Assembly (NCBI RefSeq): GCF_902859935.1
Contig: NZ_CADIKI010000027.1
Coordinates: forward strand, 42,989-106,988
Direction of reading: 5' to 3'
DNA: 64,000 nucleotides
From: Paraburkholderia fynbosensis
GTDB taxonomy: Bacteria; Pseudomonadota; Gammaproteobacteria; Burkholderiales; Burkholderiaceae
Notes under the pieces: generated by a model
Database searches by the model: none
Seen by the model: the letters and a program-made list of their open reading frames with translations, nothing else
What the model was told of the DNA's origin: nothing
Program-made: the position numbers and the translations under genes
Shown: positions 1 to 8,799 of the stretch, piece by piece
Layout of the letters: each line of letters begins with the position of its first letter
Position numbering within the stretch: position 1 is the first letter of the stretch

Positions 1-748
1 TGAGACCCGAGTCTTTTGCCTTGTCGCTAACCTTGACCAGGTCCTCAAAGCGCTTGACCGCGTCGAGTTCATTCCACCGAATAACCTCGAATTTCGTGCC
101 GGGCCGCGCGTCCAACTCCTTCACGAGCATCGAGACGCCGTTGTCCATTGCCGGCGTGCCCACTATGCCTCTGACGAGTAACTGATCCGACGGTCCGCGC
201 AACTCGTACGCGCCATCTGCGAGGGCGATCAAGGTGAGCTTTTCTTCCTCGAGTTCTCGCGGCACGTCAAGAGCGCCAATCTGAATACGCTCGCCGCCCC
301 ACGCAAAGGACTTCAACCCAAACCACGGCGCCGCCGGCCGACCGGGTGTCGCAAACTTCTCGGCGATGGCACCCAGAACCGGAATCTTGCGCGGCGTCAC
401 GGACACGTCGAAGCGGAACCGGTCGATCACCGGGTCGAGCACCGAGCGGCTATGCATGATGGCCATTTCGGTCGTTGGGGACGGCGCAGGCGGCGCAAGC
501 ATTTCCTGATTCTGCAAGGCGAGACCGAGCGCATTCGGCTCCGGCGGGTCCACGCGCAGGAGGACATCGGCCGAGTAGATCGGTGTCGCGATAAGTAGAT
601 ATGCCACAGCCAGTGTCAGAACGACCACCGTCGTGACCACGATTTCCCAGATGTGATCGCGCATCAACGTGAGCATCCCACGCGCGCTGAGTTGGCCACG
701 TTCGGCGCTGGCACCCGGAGAGAGCGAATTCTGAGGGTAGTAATCCAC
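1..748 (-). CDS. Wzc/BceF-like polysaccharide co-polymerase (tyrosine autokinase), 5' part
   Basis: Reads leftward off the window edge, so only the first ~249 codons are present. A basic cytoplasmic start is followed by a membrane segment at residues ~35-53 (EIVVTTVVVLTLAVAYLL), then IATPIYSADVLLRVDPPEP, the usual Wzz-domain opening. The periplasmic domain continues to the edge. The family controls chain length in exopolysaccharide assembly at the inner membrane and often ends in a BY-kinase domain, which would lie outside this window. I take the GTG at 748 as start because GGAAGG lies 9 nt upstream; the first ATG (676) would remove the residues before MLTLMRDH. A kinase-less Wzz protein is the main alternative. 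Confidence 0.75.
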   Translation of the reverse strand, partial: MDYYPQNSLSPGASAERGQLSARGMLTLMRDHIWEIVVTTVVVLTLAVAYLLIATPIYSADVLLRVDPPEPNALGLALQNQEMLAPPAPSPTTEMAIMHSRSVLDPVIDRFRFDVSVTPRKIPVLGAIAEKFATPGRPAAPWFGLKSFAWGGERIQIGALDVPRELEEEKLTLIALADGAYELRGPSDQLLVRGIVGTPAMDNGVSMLVKELDARPGTKFEVIRWNELDAVKRFEDLVKVSDKAKDSGL

Positions 749-2091
749 CGGTTTGATCCTTCCATGTTCGATGGGCAGAGTAATGATTCGATGCTGCTCT
801 GCTGCACCACCGGTTCACGTTCTGAAACCGCCGCCGGACGACGTGGGTAGTGCATTGTCCGGCAGCACCTCGACGTGACGTGCTTCGTTAGATTGGTTCG
901 GATAGCTGCGTTCCGGACCGCGCGAACGACGGATGACAGTGCTGCGTACTACATATCATCGGCGTCTTTACTACGTCGCCTGCAACGCGTTCTCCCACCA
1001 CGATCTCAACAAACTAAAAATCCTCCCAAGATATTCGTGCTACGAAAAGCTATTCTGTAATGGACCCTGAAAAACTGCTGTATTGAGATTGTTATGGTCA
1101 CTGCCTGCCGCTACTTCATAAAACAGGAATAGGGCCTCGCGGCATTGACGATGCCAACCTCCAACTGCACAGGTAGTTCGAGAGAACGCCTTGCGATCCA
1201 ATGGCTCACGTCTGGCGTGATGGCCGCTTCGCCAATCAGACGCTCGCCCGGCAAGGTCGATCTTCATGTATGAGAACGCCGGATAATCCAACCATATGTC
1301 ACGATCGCCGCGAGCGCCAGCCGCAGCGCGATCAACGCCGGCACCGCGCCCCTGCGGGCACGGTGGTACATGATCGCGCGTCAGCCTTCTCGCGCAATGC
1401 TTCGACCCGACACAAATCCAGCTGTCCATGGAGGACGGTAATTGGACATATCCTCGCCGAAGCACGGCGATGGCGCGTTAATGCACATACGCATCTTGCG
1501 GAGTCGGAAATCGGCTCATTCAGGCCGCCAATTTCTCTCTTGATGCTGCAGTGAAGCATAGCCTGCTTAAAAAGCGGCAATTCGTCATCGGCATAAATTC
1601 GGGTGTTAATGGCCGATTATGCAGAGGGGATTACAAAGGCAGGGCTATTGCAGAAAGCCTTGTTGCTATCTGCAATTAATGTAACAGAGTTATACGGGTC
1701 AGTGCATATCCCCGCACTGAACTGCCTCCGCAATTCATGTACACAAATTGTCTATCCGAGTGCAGCTGTCGCCCGGCAGCCCTTGCGTCATCGAGTGAAA
1801 GCGCGCTTTGGCGGAAGCGCTATTCACAAGATCCTTGCGTATTAGTTACGGAAAATGTTTCTCGTGGGAATACATATTAGAACGCTTTGTCTTCCATTGC
1901 GAGGTAAGAATTTCCCCCGCCATGACTATTACGCCAAAACACCCGCAAACGCCAGCCAAGTTCGTCGTGGAAATTTCGATGCGTTAATCTCGCTACTCAG
2001 GGTGATTAGCCTGTGCAGAGAACTCAGCCTGATGACTTCCACCGATTGTCTTACGTCGGACGTGAATAAGCGTCGGAATGGACGAAAAGCG
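749..2091. other. 1.3 kb gap without a supported gene
   Basis: Several open frames exist but none has a recognisable product, good start site or consistent codon use. Part of it (about 1560-1900) is clearly AT-richer than the rest of the window. On the minus strand around 1128-1358 one frame reads coding-like (a hydrophobic stretch GAVPALIALRLALAAIV, then after an in-frame TGA the stretch LIGEAAITPDVSHWIARRSL), which may be an eroded gene. The gap holds the upstream regions of the leftward Wzc-like gene and the rightward AraC-type gene, so promoters are expected here, but I cannot point to one. Confidence 0.5.
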
Positions 2092-3051
2092 ATGAAACAC
2101 ATTGGCCTTCTGGTTTTTCAGCACTGTTCGATGGCAACCACAGGAGCTATCGGCGACATATTTCGGCTTGCCAACGAGTTCGAGAAAGCCGGGGGCAAGG
2201 AACCGCCATATCGACTGTCCGTGTTGTCCGATGCGGGGGGGCTGGTGACCAGTTCGTCCAGCATCTCGATCTGGACGCAAAGTCTGCAGCGTTACAGCCT
2301 CGCCGATTTCCACGCGTTCTTCGTAGCGTGCCGGGACGCGACCGAGACCGCGGAATCCAATGACCGCTTTCTTTCGTGGATCTCGCTTCAGGGGTCCATT
2401 GCATCGTTTCGTGTGCAGCAAGGCGCGAATCTGGCCGTCGTCTGCAGGAATCCATTGCAATCGACTGTGCCCATCTTTCTATTTGATGACAGCGGCAGCA
2501 CTCGCGACGGCGGCGGTGTGAAGCCCACCGACCTGGCACTTTCCCAGATCGAACGCGACCTGGGTCCAGATACCGCGCGAAAGATCGGCCGCATTCTACA
2601 AACAGGCTACACGGACCAGAACAAGTCGGAGCTGGACGATGCAAGCGTCACCACGACCACCGAAAAAGTCCGCGAGTCGGCACGCTGGATCAAGGAGAAC
2701 TACAGTAAGGCGATTTCAGTCGCTCAGGCGGCCGAGTCCGCGGCCATGAGCAAGCGCAATTTTCAGCGCCGCTTTAAATGCGAATTCGGTATGACGCCAC
2801 TCGAGTATCTGTTGCGTACACGCTTCGAGATCGTATCCGCGATGTTGAGAAACACCGATTTGCCCGTCGACAAGATTGCGCGGCGCTGTGGCATGGGCGA
2901 CGGCAATCGTTTGGGGCGACTGTTCAAGGAACGATACGGGATGTCCCCCACGCAATTTCGCGCCCGGCAACATTTCGAATCCGAACAGCGATATCTGGCG
3001 CCCGAGGAACACTGGAACACCTCTACTGAGATTGTGCGAGAAGCCCCTTAG
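2092..3051 (+). CDS. GlxA-type AraC family transcriptional regulator
   Basis: 319 residues. The first ~170 (MKHIGLLVFQHCSMATTGAI onward) resemble the DJ-1/PfpI-like domain found in GlxA-type regulators. The C-terminal ~100 residues are a standard AraC double helix-turn-helix: AISVAQAAESAAMSKRNFQR is the first motif and PVDKIARRCGMGDGNRLGRLF the second, ending FKERYGMSPTQFRAR. The frame is open upstream to 1855, but family similarity begins at the ATG at 2092, so I start there; the ATG near 2032 is possible. It sits between the Wzc-like gene and the ATP-grasp gene, so control of exopolysaccharide genes is a reasonable inference, not shown by sequence. Confidence 0.8.
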   Translation: MKHIGLLVFQHCSMATTGAIGDIFRLANEFEKAGGKEPPYRLSVLSDAGGLVTSSSSISIWTQSLQRYSLADFHAFFVACRDATETAESNDRFLSWISLQGSIASFRVQQGANLAVVCRNPLQSTVPIFLFDDSGSTRDGGGVKPTDLALSQIERDLGPDTARKIGRILQTGYTDQNKSELDDASVTTTTEKVRESARWIKENYSKAISVAQAAESAAMSKRNFQRRFKCEFGMTPLEYLLRTRFEIVSAMLRNTDLPVDKIARRCGMGDGNRLGRLFKERYGMSPTQFRARQHFESEQRYLAPEEHWNTSTEIVREAP

Positions 3052-3096
3052 GACTTTCAATGCCGCTTCGCGGTGCCGCCAGTTACGGATGGAAAC

Positions 3097-4104
3097 ATGA
3101 CAACGATAAAGTCCGCACAGTACGACGGGGATGCCGCTGCATCCGTTGCAAGGCATAAGGGAGTCGCGTTGTCCGGAGATATGCCGGTCGACGTGCCACC
3201 ACCGGTATTGGCCGATCCGTATCGGTTGCCTGAGCACCCCGTCTCGACGATCAGAAGACTCAAGGAAGCCGCGAAGTCCTTTCTGCCCGACTCTCTTTTT
3301 CTGAGTCTGTTGCATCATAAATGTATTGGCCGCTATCCCAATCTGCGTCGCCCCGCCACCTTCAACGAGAAGATCCTGCAACGCAGTCTCAGGCCGGATC
3401 CGCGCTACATCGGCTTGACCGACAAGCTTCTGGTTCGCGAATACATTGCCAGCAAGATAGGTGCGAAGCACCTGATACCTCTAATCGCGGCACCGGATGT
3501 GTTCACACGCGAAGTATTCGACGCGCTTCCGAGTGCTTTCGTGATGAAGGCGAATCACGGCAGCAGCTTCGTCGAGGTGGTGAGAAACAAGTCGGAAACA
3601 TCGTTCGACGAGCTGCAGCGTCGCGCCGAGCAGTGGCTCGCAATCGACTTTTACAGCATTGCGCGAGAGCGGCACTATCGCACCATCGAGCCGCGTATCT
3701 TCTTCGAGCACCTGCTTCTCGACGCACGCGGCCAGATACCGGCAGACTTCAAGGTGCATTGTTTTGGTGGCCGGCAGGGACCGCCGATCATCTACATACT
3801 GGTGATATCGGACAGATTCGGAAACGCGACGCATGGCGACGTGTACGACATCAACTGGAATCACCTCGACGTCGAGATCGGCTTTTACAAGCGGAGCGCC
3901 GCGCCGGCACCTCGCCCGGCGAACCTGGAAGCGGTACTGGACACCGCGATCGCCCTCTCTGAAGACTTCGATTACGTCCGCGTGGACCTGTACGCACCCG
4001 ATAACCTGGTCTACTTCGGCGAACTGACTTTCACACCTGGCGCGGGCGTATTACCATTCACGCCGGACAGGATCGACTACGAGTGGGGAAAGCTGCTGGC
4101 GTGA
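3097..4104 (+). CDS. TupA-like ATP-grasp protein
   Basis: 335 residues; start chosen at 3097 because GGATGG lies just upstream. The body matches the TupA-like ATP-grasp family (teichuronopeptide biosynthesis): RYPNLRRPATFNEKIL near the front, a nucleotide-binding segment SAFVMKANHGSS, the acidic EPRIFFEHLL followed by PADFKVHCFGG, and the C-terminal metal/ATP site DYVRVDLYAPDNLVYFGELT. ATP-grasp enzymes join a carboxylate to an amine or thiol through an acyl-phosphate. Beside a polysaccharide co-polymerase it probably decorates or modifies a surface polysaccharide, but substrate is unknown. It lies 45 nt after the AraC-type gene and could be co-transcribed with it. Confidence 0.75.
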   Translation: MTTIKSAQYDGDAAASVARHKGVALSGDMPVDVPPPVLADPYRLPEHPVSTIRRLKEAAKSFLPDSLFLSLLHHKCIGRYPNLRRPATFNEKILQRSLRPDPRYIGLTDKLLVREYIASKIGAKHLIPLIAAPDVFTREVFDALPSAFVMKANHGSSFVEVVRNKSETSFDELQRRAEQWLAIDFYSIARERHYRTIEPRIFFEHLLLDARGQIPADFKVHCFGGRQGPPIIYILVISDRFGNATHGDVYDINWNHLDVEIGFYKRSAAPAPRPANLEAVLDTAIALSEDFDYVRVDLYAPDNLVYFGELTFTPGAGVLPFTPDRIDYEWGKLLA

Positions 4105-4259
4105 GTACGCGGCGAAAAATCACAAGTGCGGTTACGCGCCCGTTTGAGCGCACCATGGCAACGGCTTTCCCTTTGCGCCGCAGGGGGAATACCAGCTTAT
4201 CGCCTGGACAATGCCCTTCGGCCGCACTTCGCGCAAGCCCGAACCACCTTCTACTGCGA

Positions 4260-4967
4260 TCAAGCGGGCTCCATCCCGTTCTGCAACTTGGCGCCGTCGG
4301 CCTCGCGCGACGTCAGAAACGCTAGCAGCGCCCGCGCAGCCTCGCGCTGGGGCGTCGCGGCGCAGATCGCGGCCGCAAAGACGGTGATGGATTGCGCCTC
4401 GGGCGGCAATGCGCCGACCACGTCGATGCCCGGCAAGTGGATCAATTCACTCAGTTGCTGAAAACCCAGCGCGACCTCGCCCCGCGCGACCAATACCCCC
4501 ACCGGGACGCCGGGCGGCGCCTGCACGATGCGCGGAGCAATGGTTTCCGCTATGCCCCAACGCTCGAACAACCGCTTCAGATGCGCTCCGCTAGGACCCG
4601 TCGAGTAGCCGATGCCGCGGACGCTCAGAATGGCGTCGCGCAGCGCCGCTTCGGTACTGACGTCCGGCCGCCGTTGCCCTGCCGCCACCGCAATGGCAAT
4701 GCCAGAGCGCGCAAGTGCAACCCGGCTTGCCGGATCGACCCGGCCGGCCGCCGCCAACCGGTCGAGCGCGTCCACCGCCAGCACGACGATATCGAATGAT
4801 TCGCCTTCCTGAATACGCCTTGCCGCATCGACACCGCCGACCGACTCAATCGCAACCGGCTGCCCCGCCAAGCGTTCGTATGCGGCGGCGAGTTCGGCCA
4901 GTACCAGGCGCGTAGCCATCGACGAGATGCCGGTGATCGGCGTGCGCACGGTTTGACCGCTGACCAT
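4260..4967 (-). CDS. leaderless ModA-like substrate-binding domain protein
   Basis: 235 residues with periplasmic-binding-protein type II features: LVLAELAAAYERLAGQPVAIE, GESFDIVVLAVDALDRLAAAG, GIGYSTGPSGAHLKRLFERWG and a C-terminal LLAFLTSREADGAKLQNGMEPA. Relatives bind molybdate or small organic anions. It has no signal peptide, so as read it is cytoplasmic, and no ABC permease or ATPase lies nearby. It is the last gene of the four-gene operon, 15 nt after the CHA aldolase gene, with GAGGG upstream of its ATG. That place suggests it senses or binds a pathway metabolite, which is inference. Confidence 0.7.
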   Translation of the reverse strand: MVSGQTVRTPITGISSMATRLVLAELAAAYERLAGQPVAIESVGGVDAARRIQEGESFDIVVLAVDALDRLAAAGRVDPASRVALARSGIAIAVAAGQRRPDVSTEAALRDAILSVRGIGYSTGPSGAHLKRLFERWGIAETIAPRIVQAPPGVPVGVLVARGEVALGFQQLSELIHLPGIDVVGALPPEAQSITVFAAAICAATPQREAARALLAFLTSREADGAKLQNGMEPA

Positions 4968-4982
4968 CTTTTGCCGCCCTCT

Positions 4983-5666
4983 TTAGTCTTTGTAACGCAA
5001 TCCGGCCTGCTCCAGCGGCCCGCGCATGTTGTACATGTCCAGACCGAGCACGCCAGCGGCCAGCTTCGCGCGCTTCCCGGCTTCGTTCGCTTCGCGTGCA
5101 GCCGCTTTTTCGAGCACCAATTGCGCCGACGCCGCAGGCACCACCGCCACGCCGTCGTCATCTGCGACGACGACATCGCCTGGCGTGACCAGCGCACCCG
5201 CGCAGACCACGGGAATGTTTACCGAACCGAGCGTCGCCTTGACCGTGCCTTTCGCGGAAATCGCCTTGCTCCAGACCGGGAAGTTCATCTCCGTCAGCAC
5301 GCTCACGTCGCGCACGCCTGCGTCGATGATCAATGCCTGAGCGCCGCGCGCCTTGAAGCTCGTCGCCAGCAGGTCGCCGAAATAGCCATCGGTGCAGTCG
5401 GTGGTCACCGCGGCCACGACGACGTCGCCCGGCCGGATCTGCTCGGCCGCGACGTGCAGCATCCAGTTATCGCCCGGCTGCAACAGCACGGTGACCGCGG
5501 TGCCGCTGGCGCGCGCGCCGACATAGATCGGCCGCATGTACGGCTTCAAGAGACCCGTGCGTCCCATTGCCTCGTGCACGGTTGCCGAGCCGAGCGCACC
5601 GAGTTTCCCGGCAACATCCGCGTCCGCGCGCGCGACGTTGCGATAGACGACTCCAAGTTCATACAT
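4983..5666 (-). CDS. ligK: 4-carboxy-4-hydroxy-2-oxoadipate aldolase / oxaloacetate decarboxylase
   Basis: 227 residues, full length for the RraA-fold class II pyruvate aldolases. It cleaves CHA to pyruvate and oxaloacetate, the last step of the 4-oxalomesaconate branch of protocatechuate 4,5-cleavage and gallate degradation. Visible family marks are SATVHEAMGRTGLLKPYMRP, the phosphate/pyruvate-binding LLQPGDNWMLHVA, and FGDLL followed by GVRD (R119, D120), the Arg-Asp pair that binds substrate and metal. It starts 2 nt after the stop of the hydratase gene, so translation is likely coupled. Naming follows LigK; galC and proA are used for the same family in other species. Confidence 0.9.
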   Translation of the reverse strand: MYELGVVYRNVARADADVAGKLGALGSATVHEAMGRTGLLKPYMRPIYVGARASGTAVTVLLQPGDNWMLHVAAEQIRPGDVVVAAVTTDCTDGYFGDLLATSFKARGAQALIIDAGVRDVSVLTEMNFPVWSKAISAKGTVKATLGSVNIPVVCAGALVTPGDVVVADDDGVAVVPAASAQLVLEKAAAREANEAGKRAKLAAGVLGLDMYNMRGPLEQAGLRYKD

Positions 5667-5668
5667 GA

Positions 5669-6694
5669 TTACTGTCCCTTCGATTTAAGCAACGCATCCA
5701 GACGCGGATAGACTCGCCGCGCATTTCCTTCGTAGATTTTGTGACGCTCTTCTGCATCGACATGCGCCGCTTCGATATAGCGTTTCGTGTCGTCGAAATA
5801 GTGGCCCGTCTCGGGATCGATGCCACGCACCGCGCCAATCATTTCGCTCGCGAACAGAATGTTGTCGACGGGGATCACGCGGGTGAGCAGATCGATACCC
5901 GGCTGATGATAGACGCAGGTGTCGAAGAAAATATTGTTGAGCAGATGATCCTTCAGCAACGGTTTTTTCAGCTCCTGTGCGAGTCCGCGGAAACGCCCCC
6001 AGTGATAGGGCACCGCGCCGCCGCCGTGAGGAATCACAAAACGCAGCGTCGGAAAATCGCGGAACAGGTCCGACGTCAGGCACTGCATGAAGGCCGTCGT
6101 GTCCGCGTTCAGGTAGTGCGAGCCGGTGGTGTGAAAGCATGCGTTGCAGCTCGTGCTCACGTGGACCATCGCCGGAATGTCGTATTCGATCATCTTCTCG
6201 TAGATCGGATACCAGTAGCGTTCCGACAGCGGCGGACTGGTCCAGTGACCGCCCGACGGATCGGGATTGAGATTGATCGCCACGTTGCCGTACTGCTCGA
6301 CGCACTTGACCAGTTCCGGAATACACGTGGCGGTGTCGACGCACGGGCTTTGCGGCAACATCGCCGCCGGCACGAAGTGCTCGGGAAAGAGTTGGCTCAC
6401 CCGATAGCACAACTCATTGCAGATGGCGGCCCACGTACGGGAGATCTGCACGTCGCCGATGTGATGCGCCATAAAACTCGCACGCGGGCTGAAGATCGTC
6501 AGATCGAGGCCGCGCTCGCGCATCAGCTTCAACTGGTTGCTTTCGATCGAATCGCGCAGCTCGTCGTCGCTGATCCGCAATTCCGACGCTTTCGGCATCT
6601 CGGACGGGTTATTGATGCCCGCGATCTGGCGGTTGCGCCACGACTCCAACGCTTTCGGCGCGGTAGTGTAGTGGCCGTGAATGTCGATAATCAC
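5669..6694 (-). CDS. ligJ: 4-oxalomesaconate hydratase (amidohydrolase family)
   Basis: 341 residues, the usual LigJ length. It hydrates 4-oxalomesaconate to 4-carboxy-4-hydroxy-2-oxoadipate, the substrate of the aldolase encoded next. The amidohydrolase metal site opens with DIHGHY (H6, H8), followed by the distinctive IFSPRASFMAHHIGD, the histidine of AMVHVSTSCNACFH, and FVIPHGGGAVPYHWGR. The start is a GTG at 6694 with GAGGAG 6 nt upstream. It follows the MFS transporter gene after 80 nt on the same strand, consistent with one operon. The dioxygenase that would make the precursor is not in the window. Confidence 0.9.
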   Translation of the reverse strand: MIIDIHGHYTTAPKALESWRNRQIAGINNPSEMPKASELRISDDELRDSIESNQLKLMRERGLDLTIFSPRASFMAHHIGDVQISRTWAAICNELCYRVSQLFPEHFVPAAMLPQSPCVDTATCIPELVKCVEQYGNVAINLNPDPSGGHWTSPPLSERYWYPIYEKMIEYDIPAMVHVSTSCNACFHTTGSHYLNADTTAFMQCLTSDLFRDFPTLRFVIPHGGGAVPYHWGRFRGLAQELKKPLLKDHLLNNIFFDTCVYHQPGIDLLTRVIPVDNILFASEMIGAVRGIDPETGHYFDDTKRYIEAAHVDAEERHKIYEGNARRVYPRLDALLKSKGQ

Positions 6695-6774
6695 GGTCTC
6701 TCCTCAGAAAATTGATTCGACCAGCGACGCGCCACGACAAAACTCGTGCGCGCCGCGTTTGCTTGGCTTGTCAC

Positions 6775-8148
6775 TCAGTGCGCGGTATTCGGGCTTGCCG
6801 TCGTCTCGCCGGCGCTCACGCGCTGACTCACGAGAATGGCGATCGCGGCCAGTGTAGCGGGGACCGAAAGCATCGCGAGAATCGCGCCGAACTGCCAGCC
6901 GAAGCCGAGCAGCGCGCCGCCGATCGCCGAGCCGAAAATGCTGCCGAAGCGGCCCATGCCGAGCATCCAGCTCACGCCAGTTGCCCGCGCCACGGTCGGA
7001 TAGCGGCCTGGCGCATACGCGTTCAGACCGGTTTGCGCGCCGCTCATGCAGAAGCCCGCAGCAAACACCAGCAATGCCAGCGATGAAGACAATGCGCCGA
7101 TGTAGCCCAACCCGAGCACGCACAGACCACCGCCCAGGTAAGCCGCGCTGATCACCGGCGCTGGCCGGACCTTGTCCATCACCCAGCCGACCAGAACCGC
7201 GCCGAGCGTGCCGCCGATCTGGAACATCGCCGTGATGTTGGCCGCCGCGGTGACGGTGAGACCCGCGTCCTTCATCAGCGTGGGCAGCCAGCCGGTCAAC
7301 AGGTAGATCACGAGCAGGCCCATGAAATACGTGACCCACAGCGCGAGCGTCATCGAACCATAGCCTTGCGAGAACAGCACGCCGATCGGCTTGCGCGTCG
7401 GCAGCCGCGGTTCACTCGAAACGAACACTTCGTCACCGGCAAAGCGCGCGCCGCACACGCGGCCGAGCACCGAGCCGATACGCTTGGGCGATGCGCCACG
7501 CACGGCCAGCAAACGGGCCGATTCCGGCAGCAGCCAGATCTGGAACGGGATCAACAGCAACGGCAGCGCACCGCCGAAAATCAGTACCGAGCGCCAGCCG
7601 TGAATCGGAATCAGCCAGCCGGCAGCGAAGCCGATCAACGCCGAGCCGAGGTTGAAGCCCGTGAACATGATCGTGATCAGCAATGCGCGCTTGCGTTGCG
7701 GTGCGTACTCGGACAGCAGCGTCGTTGAGTTAGGCATCGCGGCCCCAAGACCGATGCCGGTCAGCAGTCGCAACAGCGCCATCGCGGTCGGCGTTTGCGT
7801 GAACGCGGTAGCAATCGTGAAAATGCCGAATAGAAACACCGACGTAATCAGCACCCACTTGCGCCCGATGCGATCCGACGCCGGTCCCGCTGTCAGTGCG
7901 CCGATCACCAGACCGATCGGCGCCGCACTCATCACGAGGCCGAATGCGGGGCGCGAAATGCCCCAGTCGTGAATGATGGAAGGCGCGATGAATCCCATGA
8001 TGGCGACGTCCATGCCGTCGGCCGTCACGATCAGAAAGCACAGCGCGACCAATAGCCACTGGTAGGCCGAGATCGACCGTTCGTCGATGAACGCCTTGAT
8101 ATCAATTCTCTTACCGCTCGTCATTGCGCTTGTCATTCCGCTTGTCAT
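6775..8148 (-). CDS. MFS transporter, aromatic acid:H+ symporter family
   Basis: 457 residues with about twelve membrane spans. The first span carries the DGMDVAIMGFIAPSI motif typical of aromatic acid:H+ symporters (PcaK, BenK, GalP types), and the 2-3 loop GPASDRIGRKWVL is the MFS signature. I start at 8148 (MTSGMTSAMTSG) because AGGAGA lies 6 nt upstream; the frame is open further. As first gene of the ligJ-ligK operon it most likely imports gallate, protocatechuate or a related aromatic acid; the exact substrate cannot be read from sequence. Confidence 0.85.
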   Translation of the reverse strand: MTSGMTSAMTSGKRIDIKAFIDERSISAYQWLLVALCFLIVTADGMDVAIMGFIAPSIIHDWGISRPAFGLVMSAAPIGLVIGALTAGPASDRIGRKWVLITSVFLFGIFTIATAFTQTPTAMALLRLLTGIGLGAAMPNSTTLLSEYAPQRKRALLITIMFTGFNLGSALIGFAAGWLIPIHGWRSVLIFGGALPLLLIPFQIWLLPESARLLAVRGASPKRIGSVLGRVCGARFAGDEVFVSSEPRLPTRKPIGVLFSQGYGSMTLALWVTYFMGLLVIYLLTGWLPTLMKDAGLTVTAAANITAMFQIGGTLGAVLVGWVMDKVRPAPVISAAYLGGGLCVLGLGYIGALSSSLALLVFAAGFCMSGAQTGLNAYAPGRYPTVARATGVSWMLGMGRFGSIFGSAIGGALLGFGWQFGAILAMLSVPATLAAIAILVSQRVSAGETTASPNTAH

Positions 8149-8799
8149 CAGATTTCTCCTGTCTCCTTTTCTGGTCTTATTGCGCGGCCGAAGCTCGTGG
8201 CTTCGCGCTCTCGTCAATCGCGCTTGCCGTCATGTGGGTGCCTTGCCTACCTTCCCCAAATGAGCCGGTCTGAAGGTAGCGGTTCGGGCTCCGGCGTCAA
8301 AAGGGCGGGTTAACCAGATGTGTGAGCGGAGTATCCGGGTTTTGGTTGTTCCGCATAGCATCGCCGGAAACCGAGAAACGCCCTCATAAGCCCTTTGAAT
8401 AAGGCTCGAACGCGATCCGGTAGCCGCTGGAGACGGCCTCGCCCGACGCCCTTGCAAGCACCCCTCGATAAATAGAACAGATAACTCGGGAACGAAGTCG
8501 CATAGAACGGCGGATGGGCCGATGCTTTTCGCCGCACTCTTCCTTTCTTCATATCGCGATGAAGCGAGGCTTTCGCTATCGGTCGCCGTTTTGCGCATGG
8601 TCACGTTATGCCGCACGAATGATTGAGGAACAAACAGGTCGACGATCTGGAGACGTCTTTGCGAACCGAAGTATTAAAAGAGGAGAGGGGAATTGATGAA
8701 AACAAACAGGCAATCCGCCAATCGCGGGTACGTCATGCGGTCACGATGCTCGCGGGCGGTTCTGATGATCGAGGAAGAAAACCAATCAAGGAGGCAAGC
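8149..8799. other. intergenic, divergent upstream region
   Basis: 650 bp between the leftward transporter operon and the rightward tannase remnant. No supported gene. It must hold the operon promoter and the promoter of the former tannase gene. I did not find a convincing LysR box or sigma-70 pair. Confidence 0.4.

Noticed and set aside
1040..1465. A minus-strand open frame of ~141 codons
   Set aside because: No recognisable product; the more coding-like frame at the same place is interrupted by a stop.
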